Source: Ceratodon purpureus
Taxonomy: Eukaryota > Streptophyta > Bryopsida > Pseudoditrichales > Ditrichaceae
Direction of reading: 5' to 3'
Assembly: GCA_014871385.1 (NCBI GenBank)
Contig: CM026421.1
Coordinates: 15,002,548 to 15,066,547 of the forward strand
Length of the DNA stretch: 64,000 bases
Part shown: in pieces, positions 23,079-34,622 of the stretch
Layout: each line of letters starts with the position of its first letter
Position numbering within the stretch: position 1 is the stretch's first letter
Notes under the pieces: generated by a model
The model's database searches: none
Told to the model about the DNA's origin: nothing
The model's input: only the letters and a program-made list of their open reading frames with translations
Program-made: the position numbers and the translations under genes

Positions 23079-26000
23079 TCATGTGAAACTCAAACTGTCA
23101 ATCAGTTCTGCCGGAAAGAATCCACTTGCTGACAGAAACCATTTCGTTGTCGCATCCATCTCCCCAATATTGGGTGGTTCTTCCTGTTGTTTGCTATTCA
23201 GTCCAATGACACCCGCTACAGCTTCTTGAGTTTCGTCTGGTGAGACCTTGACGGTAGGTTCTTCTTGAATGGGTTGGTGTTGATTAACAACAAGAGAGTT
23301 GGAAGTAACGCTTTTCTGGTCACCTACTGAATAAATCAGCTCTTTTGTCTTGGACCTCTTGCGCTTCTGCGTCACTCCTCCAACGTTTACGACCTCCTCA
23401 TTCCGATGAGCATAAAGTACACCTGCAGAGGATTTAACCGTTTCAATAGAAATACTTTTGGCATAATCAGCAGTGCAATATCAGTTCGTATCAAACTGTG
23501 TGAAGCAATTATTTTCAAAATACAAAGCACAGCCAAACACTACTTAAAGTGTCCAGCTAATCAGTGACAGTTCTAGTAGTCTGTTCTCATGAAGAAATAT
23601 TGTCGTACGTAATTATATGATTGCCGATAGCCTTAGTGTGCTCCAGAAAATGTAAACCAAACGATAACAATACAACATCATAAAGAGGTCAAGGATCCTA
23701 GCAGCATTCGCCAAGCCAATCTAGATACTGAGGTCAGTCTAGTAAAGCGTGAGACCCGAAATGATATGAGCTGCTTACCTGCATCTTCCAACAAATGCTC
23801 GTCCTGGCTTTGAGAGTTATTTTCAATCTCGTCAATACTTGTACTTTGCTCTTCAGATTGGGCGGAGAATTCACTGTCCTCAATGTCATCTTCAAGCTCG
23901 CCTCTTGAGCCATGTATATTTTCTGAACCACTGATATCCCCTCCTTCGGCTTCTTCTATACGTACAATTTGTTTGCTACTCATAGCTCGCTCGTTGGTGA
24001 GTTCTTGTTGAGTACTTTTGCTTAGAGGATTATACTCTGAGCTGGGGCGATGGATGCCTGTCACTCTCTCATCGTGATTTTCAATGATGTCACTTGTAAA
24101 AACGGAGTCTGAAAGATCCCGAAACAGATTGCTAATCCCGAAAAGTTCACCCTTATGTATTTTTGAGTCCTGCAAGTAATCAGTACAAAAGCAGTCAAAA
24201 CAAAATGAACATAACAATTGCGGCTTCTAAAGCTTGTAATATGTTTTTAACAAAAGAAAGTGCCCCTAAACACTGCTTACAGCAGAGAGTAACAGATCAA
24301 AAGAAATTAGGTACGTTCCTTCCCCTTCCTATCAATGTAAACGACCTACAGTAATTGGATGAGATGGTTCTTTGACCATAAGAGGGATAACAACTGAACT
24401 TTTCGCTTTATCCAAACTTATGTAAAGCCATTAAGATGTAATCCTAATTAATCTAGAGGAATTTCTTACATAAGAAATTCCAGTAAGTCACAAAAATCCT
24501 TTCTCTGTGAAGGGAATATTAATAAATATGAAACCAAATGATTACCTGGACACCTTCAAAATAGCGTTTCTCAAATGTGCCATTGACACCAATGCTGAAG
24601 AGCTGCTGCTTGTAGATCTGACGAGAATAAACAAGTTCCTCTATTGAACCTGCAGCTAGCAACCTGTACACTGTTACATGCCGTCGTTGCCCATAACGGA
24701 AGGACCGATCCTGCGCCTGCAGATCCTGGGCAGGATTCCAGTTGGGGTCGAAAATGACCACTCGATTGGCACTCACAAGGTTGAGGCCTAATCCTCCAGC
24801 CCGAGTCGAGATCAAAAACACCTGCGTGCAAACAATAGACTAAGAATTCTTACACATAATGTATAGAATAAAAACTCATATATTTTCATCCAAGGATGCG
24901 CAATAACAGTCCAAGAGCCTCACGAAAAAGATGAAATTATACCTGCTTACTAGGACTGTTATTGAATTCGTCCACAAGGGTCTGCCGCATACCCATTGGA
25001 GTCGATCCATCTAGGCGACAGTAGCTATAAGCTTTTCGTACCAAGAACCTATCCAAAATATCTAGCATTCTGCAAAAAGCCACGGCTGTCAATTAAAACA
25101 GGTGCCAGAAAACTGCCTTCAATAAGTTCGTTTAGACTCAGGTAGTCTACGGATTGCATCAACAATTAAAATAATAACTACGAGGTCAGCATCCGTTACG
25201 AGCCTTAAGAACGAGTCCACGCTAACACAAAGGATAAGCATTTTAGCCTACATAAAATCACCGAAATGCCGATCATCCTAAGACATGAGATGAGCTCCGA
25301 TATGAAGCACAGAAGCACTCGAAAATGAGCAAGAGAAAGCAGGTCTCTCAAGCTCATGAATAAGAATAGGAACTCACTTAACGGAGTAGCTGAAAAGAAG
25401 AACCTTGTCTCCTTTGGAAAGCCAGGTTCCCAGAAGTTTTTCCAGGGCTCGCATTTTGCCGCAGTGCTGAGCATCACTAATTCCCATAAAGCTCTCATCC
25501 TGCTGTACCCCGCCTACCAGCACTGCATCCTCACCTAGTGCAGCTGAAGCAAATTGTTCATCCTTTTTCTGCTTTTCCGGGTCATCCTTTGGACTAGGCT
25601 TGATCAACTCCAGATGATTACTCACCTGCACATCAGTCAAACGCTACTTAAGAATGACAAAGTTCAACATCCCTTTGCAAGTAACTCGGGCCAGTTTATG
25701 GTCATTCCTAAATATCACGACCTGTTGGAAGATCATTGGACCAGATTACAAGTGTCCCAGAGTACCCAAAATGAAACAATTTTGGTATACCGAGTCATTT
25801 AGTCAAGAGAATAACAGACCAAGATGAAGGCTTCGGTACAGCTAATCTGAGATTACTGACAAACTAAATGATTTGATCCCACCAGAATGTTCCAGTGCTT
25901 GTCGTGCATTTTAGTAGAGGCACCTGATTAATCTTCATTGCCAGGTGAAGGATTTATTACCAACTGGTTGCTATATTTATGAGAAATAGTTGCTTGTATT

Positions 26001-28237
26001 AAGGACCAACTCCAAATTGCAGCAAAATTTGAAGAATTTTGCAAAGGACAGGCAATCATACGGAATTGATCCTGAGGATCGTCACTAACCTGCTGCAGCT
26101 TAGTCAAGCACGGAAGGACGATGCAAAATGGGCACCAGTCACAGCCATCAGGGTTGTCCTGATGCAAGTAGGACCAAATGACTCCGTCCGGAGCTGTGCG
26201 ATGGCAACACTCCACACGGGTAAGGTGGCTGCCGCAGGTACATGGCAAGTCTTTGCTGATAAGAAGCTGGAAATCAGGACTTTGAAGCAGACGTCTGTAC
26301 ACTCGAGTCTGCACATCACTCATCTTACAGAATACCACGTTGTCGACTTTGCCTCGCATAAGATGCCCAATGGTTTCTTGTTTTGTTCTCCGAAGTAGAT
26401 GACGGCTAAGAACCTTCACCTGCAGAAGAGAACATCGGCCTTATCGCATGCTAATAATCACACAAGAGAACAAAATTGACTGAACAACTAAGTACCCGAC
26501 TTCAGAATCTGTAGTTTAATAAGAAAAAAAACCTCAAAAGTAAGTACCAATATCTATTTATCAGGTCTCTTACCAGATGTTTCTTGCGCTCCTCAGCGAT
26601 CCGTACAAAACGCTCAGGAGCACTTATTCGCTGACCTTGCTTCAAAGGCTCTCCATAATACTCCTTGAAATGCTCGCGCGGACCGAGGCTACCAGGGGCA
26701 GCCCAATCGAAAACATTGAACATCTCAGTGTACTTATTTTGCATTATCGTCCCTGTTAAACCGAACCGGCGCTTTGTCTTCATCTGAATACAAGCCTGAT
26801 AAAGCTGAGACTTCTCGTTCTTCAACCGGTGACATTCATCTACTATTACACAGTCCCAATTAATCTTGCAAAGATCAGCCAAATTCAGCCGAAACATATC
26901 ATGGCTTGTCAGCAGCACCTGCGTACATTGTTAATCCCTTATCAGTGTTGTTAAAACAACAAGCCTCACAACATCCTTGCAAAAACACAGGCAAACACAG
27001 CCTCTACTACATCGCCACAAAAGAAGCTCAACACCGAAATCTATGAAAGACCTCCAAACAGAGCTGGACAAAGTTATGCACACACCTCCAGCTCATTAGC
27101 CTGGACCTTGTCCAAAATCGCGTCTCTGTTTGCTCCATGATAGATGCCCACCCTGAACGACCCCCACGCTTGAAACTCCTGCTCCCAGTTTTGTAGCACG
27201 GAAGTGGGGCACAGAATGAGGAACACTTTCTGAGGAGGAACAGTCCCCTTGCCGGCACCACCCTCCGGCAACCGCCTCACTGAACGGATGGCCCCAACCT
27301 CGCCATCATTTTGCAGCAGCGCAGCAATCAGGGCAATCGTCTGGATTGTTTTTCCCAGCCCCCTGCCAACAAAACAGTGAGAACATCAAACAAACCTTCA
27401 CAAACATGAAACGACAACCCCAATTCAACACACAAGAGAATACAACACGAGCAAACCTAATACTCACATGTCATCTCCGAGAATCCCACCCCTGTCCTCC
27501 CGGTAGAGATTGTAGAGGAACTTCACGCCGTCACGCTGGTGCGGGAGAAGCCGGGAGTTGATGGACGCAGGAACCTGCACAACCCTGCCATCTTCCACAC
27601 CACTGGAGGATCCCTCCCCCGGGGGTGGCCACAGCACCAGCGGCTCATAAGGGCCCTCCTTCTCCGACTGTATGAACAACCCAGCCTCGCTATCGTGCAC
27701 CGCCCCATCGTCCTCTGTCGCAGGTTTCACATCCAAGCTGATGCTCTCCACCTTCTTCCTGCGTTTCCGCACATGCCCATCCTCATCCTCAACATCTGCA
27801 ACATCTGCAACATCTGCAACATCTGCAACATCTTCCTCTGGCTTTGCAACCCCGACCCCACTGCTACACCTCTGTAACCCAAGGCCTTCCGAGAACGACC
27901 TCTTCACACGCGAATACGAAGCCCCAACAGGTACCGAGCCGCACTCAGGTGCTCTTCGTTTCTCAGCATCTTGCACTGCTGGTGCTGCACATGGCTTCGG
28001 CAGATGCTGGCTCGCAGGAGGAGCACTGTGCAACCGAGGGTTCACAAAAGAGCCAGCGTATCCCCCGAATTGGTCCCTGAGGCTTGTTTTGGGCGGCCTT
28101 CGAGCTACAACAGGCTCTGCTTCAGGTTTAGCTTCAGCTTCAGGCTCAACGTGCCTAGGAGTTGCAGAAGCTGCGCGTCTGCTGATTCTCTGAGCGCTGC
28201 ACGTCTGTAGTGACTCCTTGAAGGCCTTCAAGGACAT
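23079..28237 (-). CDS. SWI2: SNF2-family DNA-dependent ATPase, Switch 2 / ERCC6-like 2 type
   Basis: A Snf2 translocase of the Rad26/ERCC6L2-like group (Arabidopsis Switch 2, CHR9), expected in the nucleus and acting in chromatin remodelling or DNA repair. Nine exons, minus strand: 28237-27468, 27362-27086, 26918-26574, 26419-26090, 25625-25378, 25069-24943, 24821-24546, 24169-23779, 23422-23079; 1,035 residues, all GT..AG. Start chosen at MSLKAFKESL. LPHQRDGVKFLYN is the Q-like motif, GLGKTIQ (about 258-264) the Walker A, DECH (376-379) motif II and LTGTIMQN (403-410) motif III. Residues about 470-530 hold a cysteine-rich insert (CTCGSH...CCH...CDWCPFC). STRAGGLGLNL (about 704) and QAQDRSFRYGQ (about 735) are motifs V and VI. 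The acidic, serine-rich tail after residue 790 is variable. The N-terminus contains a VAD tandem repeat. The gene is head-to-head with the PhoD-like gene. Confidence 0.93.
27791..27831 (-). repeat. 9-bp coding minisatellite (Val-Ala-Asp repeats) in helicase exon 1
   Basis: About four and a half units of AACATCTGC (plus strand) in frame encode VADVADVADVADVED on the minus strand, in the disordered N-terminal part of the SNF2 protein. It is likely to vary in copy number between individuals. Confidence 0.9.
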
Positions 28238-30741
28238 GATGGTTCGCTCATACACTCATGGCTACAGCTGCCCCTCCCGTTGATTGATCGTCGTTCCACT
28301 GCTCATGCAAACCCTAGTTCCTTCGTGTCTCGATGGGTTTGCATTCTGCAAGTAACACACTTAGCTGAGATAGAAAAAAACCAATTCAAACCAATTCAAA
28401 CCAATTCGAGACCCATCCATCTCCACTTTAGCCTCACTCTTACCCTAAATATAAATACTCATTTCCCCGCATCTACAGAGTCACCATGGACTCAACTCAA
28501 CAACAATTCACAATTCCAGAAGCAGACGTTGATCGTAAAATAATTGCAGCGGTTGAAATAAACTCCAAACAATATCCGTAATCCACAAACCCTATGAACT
28601 GACCTCGAATACATCGGCATGTTTAGAGCGTTCTAATCACATACAACCACATAACTCCTGTCAACTGTTGTCACTCCTTGTCAACACAGATCAAAAATCT
28701 TATCACTCTACAGGATTGAGTTCCTGGGAAGAAGTTTAATATCACCCACCTCATGTCATGGCCAAAACACTCCACACCACGCCGCTGTTGGATTCCGATC
28801 ACCGGATTAAGAGCATCAACTCCAAAAAATGCATCGCCGCAGCAGCAATCAGTTCACGAAACGCAGAGAGCCTGCAAATCCATGCAGAGACACAGACAGT
28901 AGAAAACTGATACCGGTACCCATAAGGTCACCACGATATCAACCTCGCACATACAAAACCCAGGTTATGCACCAACCAGGTTGGTTTCTGCACTTGAAGA
29001 GCTGCAGCAAACTTCTGGAGACTGTCCCACAATTCCCACAGACAATGAATGAGCTCTGAATCTCGCAGCCCACATATCGATGCAAGCAGAAAGCCGTAGC
29101 TTGAGAGGCACTTAACTTAACTTAGTGTACAGCAAATAGGACCTGGTCAGCTGCTTCGCCTTGTGCTGCACTGCTCTCTCTCCTCTTGTCGGACATTATA
29201 ATAAATTTGCTACCACCAAATCTAGTTGGAGGATTTCACGACCGACAGTCTGTTATCTCAAGAGCTCCATCTGAACATGCCATCATGCAGTGTTCATCGT
29301 CGTCAGCTCATCACATTACAAGGATGTGTTCATGGTGGCCATGGCAGGGTTTATGCTTTTCGGAGGATTTGTGGGAGGGAAGTACATCATGTGCTTGGAT
29401 GTTGGACACATGAGAGTACTCTGATCTCATGGTGAGTGTGAGGCGATCTCTGTGACTCCTTGCTCTTCGTTTGTGTGTTACCCACTTGGCTGTTCATCTT
29501 ATTGTGTTTGTTAGGAATTCCGTCTTGTTTTTGCTCTTGTTGTCAGTTTTTGCCTCTAGTTCATAAGCTTTGAAGTTAATAAGAACAAGTGTTTTCCTTT
29601 GAGGTAGAAATTTTTAGCAGAGGTTTTGGTATTATGTGGAACTGGCAGCCTATGTCTGGGTTTAGTTTTGAATCATATGGTGAAGCCATGCGAGGTTGAC
29701 AGAGTTTTGCTGATTCTCAGTTGGCTATGTCGTAGCAGTGGATCCATGCGGGCAAGCAGCGCAGCAGCGCTTCAGCAGAGTTTAAGTGACTTCTTAAGTA
29801 GTAAGTTGTCATCACCTTGATCTGAGTTTTGTGGGCCATATGGTTCTGTTTTAAAGGTTTCTCTGACAATTGCGTTTCTTCTCTTGGTACTTGTGTCACG
29901 GTAGCAGATTTTTTCTACTGCATGGGGGAGGCATATCGTAAAATATTCTGAAACCATGTCGGGACATGTGCATTCTGTAGCTTGGATTGTTGATCAAATC
30001 CAGAACGGCAAGCTGCCGTGGTGATGTCTGTGCGGAGTAGGTTATTTGTGTGATCTGTCTCGAGAACCAGAACGTGATGGTTTTGTCTGCATCACTTCTC
30101 CGCTTGGACCAGGCTGTTTCTAGTGGCGTTAGGGCTTCTCTGGTTTTAGAATTGCATCAAAATATGACTTCCACTTCATGGTCTCCAAAATCGCCATTGT
30201 CTGATAATGCATAGCTTTTACGCTGAGAGGCAGGGCTGAGATCAGGGAGTTCTTCGTGGTCGCAGGGTAAATCGTGTTCGGACCATCAGAGTTGAGGACT
30301 TAAGGGGTTTTTTGTTGTTTAACCGGAAAACGTTGCCATCATCTAAACCGATTTCGCGGTTCTGGCAGGAATTGCATGCCGCTATGAGGAAGGCGCTGAA
30401 CTTAAATTGACCATCTCCTTCAGTGGTTTTCGAGGTGGTCATTGCAGGGAAAAGAAAGTCTGTACTGCATGTCGTGAGAGGAGCCTACAATCTTTCCCTC
30501 TATGGGAATCACAGAGGAACCTCGGACTGTGATTGTGTGCGAACATGACGAAGCTAAGGCACTTGTTCGTAACTCATGGAGGAAGATAGGATGCATGGAA
30601 AAGGGCAGGGGTGCAGTGCATGGTGCAGGTTTAAGGCGAAGGGTCAGCTGTGTGATTTTATCTAGCAGTTCATAGAGATCACCGAGTGGAAGTGCTCAGT
30701 GTTTGCATCGTCACCTTCCTTGGAAAACGTTTGCACCAAGT
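28238..30741. other. 2.5-kb divergent intergenic region (helicase / PhoD-like)
   Basis: It separates two genes transcribed away from each other, so it should contain both promoters and 5' leaders. Small open frames occur but none has a recognisable domain or convincing splice context. It includes three short copies of AACCAATTC at about 28379-28405. Confidence 0.5.
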
Positions 30742-33514
30742 ATGGAGGGTGAGAGTGACGAGGCAAGTGTTGGTAGTTCATCTCATGCACCGGCATCAAA
30801 ATGGAAAGCTCGGAAGCGGAATGCGCGACTGAACTTCCTCTCCTCAATCAGCAATCTTCTGCCCATGTATGGGAGCTCACTCTCGAGGGATCTTATGGCC
30901 TTCAGTGTAGAGCCGCAGGTAATTGTTGGACCAGTTATTGGCAAGGTTACTGCGACCTCGGCCCGCATCCTCATTGAAATCGACATGTCAGTGCCCTTGA
31001 CAATTGAAATTCAGGAGAGACCTCCTGCGTTGGAGAAGCAGCCCAGCTCTTTACTGCGGCAGCTGACTGGCGGAAGTAGGGGACGGAGTTCGAATAACTT
31101 CAAGCCTAGGTTACCTTCGGATGAGATATATGACAAATGTACTATCCAGAAGAATGTGACAGCAAAACGGCCTTCTATCTTTGTGTTCAATGATCTTAAG
31201 CCAGGAACTGCTTATGTTGTTGAGGTGAAAGGCTGCATGCCTATTACAAAGAGTAGTTTCCGCACATTCCCCGAAGTGCCTGCAGAGAAGCTCACATTTG
31301 GAGTGATAAGCTGCAACAAGATCTTCATTACCGATTTGTTAGGTCCTCTTGGGCAGGGTCTTTGGACCCATCTTTCCAATTGTATAGAAGCTGGCAAGGT
31401 GGACCTTCTTTTGCACCTCGGAGACCAGGTACAACCTCTTCCGTTGCACATTCCTGACAAGTATGTCGCTTGTAGTTTATTAATTTGCAAGTTCTACTTT
31501 TCGTGTTTTGATGTAGTTATTTGATGACAACTCACTCAGGCCGACTGCTCCAGATTTACGGTGATGGTGATAAGCGCCAAGACGCTGTTGCTGGGGCGGA
31601 CAAGGATAAATGGTCAGATCGTTTCCGGAAAGGCACAGTTAAACTGAAGGGAGTGCCTTCAGACCACTGGAAAGACCACCAGGAGGACATATGCGAGTAT
31701 TACCGGGAAGTTTATAGAGACACTTGGAGATATGAACCCACTGCGAAGTGTTTAGCTAATTGCCCAAACCTAATGATTTATGACGATCATGAGGTTCGTG
31801 ACAATTGGGGGGATGTGAAGGAGGATTGGGATGTTACTAGTGCTGACTTCTTTGTGGCTCGTTGCGCCTGGATTGTAAGCATGGAGTATCAAAGGCAGCT
31901 TTATGAGGATGTGGACTTCATTGCAGTGGAGAACATCCACCAGGTGAATCAGTGGGAGCAACTCACAAACCTGTTTTCTTTTCGTTATAGGAATTTTCGC
32001 AACAATAAAAGCATTTCGTTCTTCTGTGATCATGCATAAAGCATCTATACCTAGTGAAAAAGTATCATCTTCAGGCAATTGTAAGAGTATCTCTTTCATT
32101 TCTTCGTTAATGTGTTGCATGCCGTGCTTACTTCGGAAGGTGGGTGTTCATCAGGACTATCATTTTCATGTGGTGGGAGGAGTAGGGCTTATGTTCATTG
32201 ATATTCGCGGCTCACGAACTTTTCATCGAGTCAATGGTGATGATCAGATTTACCTAGGGAACAGCCAATGGAATGCCATCACAAAAGCGTTGTGTCCAGA
32301 TGGGATTTTTGGGAAAATTCGGGCCTTGTTAGTGTGCTCTCCTGCCCCCCTTGTATTTCTAGAACCCCAGATTACAAAAAATGCAGCTGTTGCCTTTAAG
32401 CGATTAGAAGACTTTAAGGGGCATTGGTCCTTTGGTGAACACATCAATGAGCAAATCAAGATGATCGATGCCCTCAGCGAATGGAAGGCCACGGAAGTCG
32501 GTCGGGAAGTCCTAGTTCTGGGAGGTAAGAAATTAGGCGCTCTCGATGATTTTTATTGAACCTGTTCATGTGTTAGGTTAATGCAACGCGCACCTTCTTT
32601 GGGGGACGTTGCGTTGTAGAGAATGTTTCTAGTCCTTCTGCTTTTCCTTCAAAGAAATTAGCAAATGTTTGTCAGTCTTTTTAACTAGAATGCTAGTTTA
32701 ATATGATATGCAAGAATCACTTACAGCTGCCATGACCACTCAATAGGTGATGTTCATTGTGGGGGTCACTCTGAGATCTTAAAGAACGACGAGATCTTAT
32801 TTCGGCAGCTCACCACAAGTGCGATAGCTAATGAGCCGCTCCCTAAAACTGCGTACTACTTCATGAGAGCAGCTGGTGGCTTTGGATTTCTGCAAGAGGA
32901 CTACAGTTTTCGACATCATAAATGGACAAGAGCTTGTAATTATGGGCTTGTACAAGTCAAACACCACAGCCCTCCGGTACAACTCAATTCTCCTCTTTTC
33001 CACACACCGTATTGTTAACGCGTACACTGTTTTGATTAATTACTTTAATGAACGCTACTAATCAATCACACATGATTTGGCTTTTATGTGTAATGGAGGA
33101 CACTAACATGTACTAATCACAAGACAGGATGCCTCGCGATGGACTCTTGGATAGCAATGTTGCTAAGTTGCTTATGCCGTGATGAAGTGGCAGAGTTCCA
33201 GTTCGATACTTGAATATTATTTGTTATTTTTAAGATTGAAAAGTGATATATCATTCAATCTGTCATTCTACACGTCTTAACGGAAACAGCGGGATTCAAT
33301 ACATTTGCAAACTTCGATTTTAATCTTAAAGTCGCTGGTTTTTCAGGATAATAGTTCAGCCGAACCTCGGGATGTAGAGATTTCAGCACAGCTGGTTAAG
33401 TGGAAGTTAATGAGTGTGCCTGTATATCTGAATAAGGTCAGTAGCCTGAAAAACCACAACAGCACATTGTGTTGCCCTAGTGGGTTGGAACTTCAGGTTA
33501 ATATTGGCATCTGA
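30742..33514 (+). CDS. PhoD-like metallophosphatase
   Basis: A PhoD-family phosphatase of the calcineurin-like metallophosphoesterase superfamily, with a dinuclear metal centre acting on phosphate esters; the substrate is unknown. Exons: 30742-31428, 31554-31943, 32140-32524 (alternatively from 32155), 32747-32976 and a last exon, probably 33347-33514. That gives about 619 residues. ATG 30742 is the first in-frame Met. Residues about 55-110 resemble the PhoD N-terminal beta domain (VIVGPVIGKVTATSARILIE). Metal-site motifs in order are GVISCN, LLLHLGDQIYGDGD, MIYDDHEVRDNWGD, FHVVGGVGLMFIDIRG and LGGDVHCGGHSE, with YSFRHHKWTRACNYG near the end. No signal peptide is evident. An acceptor at 33128 would instead end the protein after eight more codons (33154); both options are in phase. 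There may be a small unrecognised exon between 31944 and 32139. Confidence 0.85.
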
Positions 33515-34225
33515 GGAGGTGTTCTGCGTTGAAACGTTGGAGTGCACTATTGAAGAAGTGGAGCAAGATATGCATTAGTGGGGAGGTGAGACAGTACCAG
33601 CGGTGTCAGGTTTGCTAATCGCAGTTGAAAGCAAACTTAGAGTTGTGTTTCTTGACGCTTTTGATAAATTGAATCTAGATTTAGCGATCTCAGAATTGTG
33701 ACACTCTTACTAAACAAAACCAGTTTATGAGTGTCTCCTGGTCCAAGTGTATCAAACCAGGCTCAAACAGATAGTTGGAACAAGTTGTGCCCGTGGGCCT
33801 CTACACATGATCAAACCAAGATGGTTTGAATAGTTTGAACCTTTTCAGATGCAGCTGGATTATAGTTTCTGAGTCTTAGTGTAAAATATGAAAGCCTCTA
33901 ATAGCGAAGGGCTTAGTTCTGAACAAGCTGGATTGGTTTAGTTCTGAATTGTGTGAAGGCTAGGCTTCTCTTTCTCAGTGGACATTTGTTAAAAATTCGA
34001 ATTAATTTCCTATTTTTAATGCTCAAACTTGAACTAAGTGAAGGATTTCGCTGTGATTGAAAAAATCTGGCAGCCAAGACACCAAAACCATTTATAATTC
34101 AGGGTGGGAACATCTGAAGTGTTCGATGCACGTTGATGTCGGTGTTGTGCTTTGAATTATTAATTGACAGTGCCTCAGTATTAAATACTGGGAGACGCAG
34201 GTTAGGTATGCACATTGGGAGCGGG
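33515..34225. other. Gene-free stretch
   Basis: Downstream of the PhoD-like gene. Probably its 3' untranslated region at first, then featureless DNA. Confidence 0.4.
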
Positions 34226-34308
<83 letters not shown>

Positions 34309-34622
34309 AGAGAGAGAGAGATAGAGCTCGAGAGAGTCCTTGCTCTCTCGAGCGAGCGAGCTCTCTCGCTCCTCCTCTCGAGCCTCACGCGCTCTCTCTC
34401 TCTCTCGATCTCTCTCGCTCTCTCTCTCTCTCTCTCTCGTCTCGCTCTCGCTCTCGTCGCGCTCTCTCTCTCCTCCTCGCTCCCTCTCTCTCTCTCTCTC
34501 TCTCTCGCGCTCTCTCGCGCTCTCTCGCTCTGCTCCTCTCTCCTCTCTCTCGCTCTCGCTCCTCCGCTCGCGACTTCTCTACGCTCGACTCTCTCTCGCT
34601 CTCTCTCTCACTCTCTCGAGAG
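34226..34622. repeat. Large (GA)n to (CT)n compound microsatellite
   Basis: A short (TA)n, then about 80 bases of GA repeats, a GC-containing junction with CTCGAG (near 34330), then about 290 bases of CT-rich repeats with interspersed CG. The switch from purine to pyrimidine on one strand makes the two halves roughly complementary, so the tract could fold into a long hairpin or triplex. The apparent long open frames of Arg-Glu or Ser-Leu here are artefacts of the repeat. Confidence 0.93.

Noticed and set aside
27672-28193. 173-residue plus-strand open frame opposite the helicase exon 1
   Set aside because: It is low-complexity Ser/Ala/Thr sequence created by the antisense of the VAD repeats and proline-rich region.
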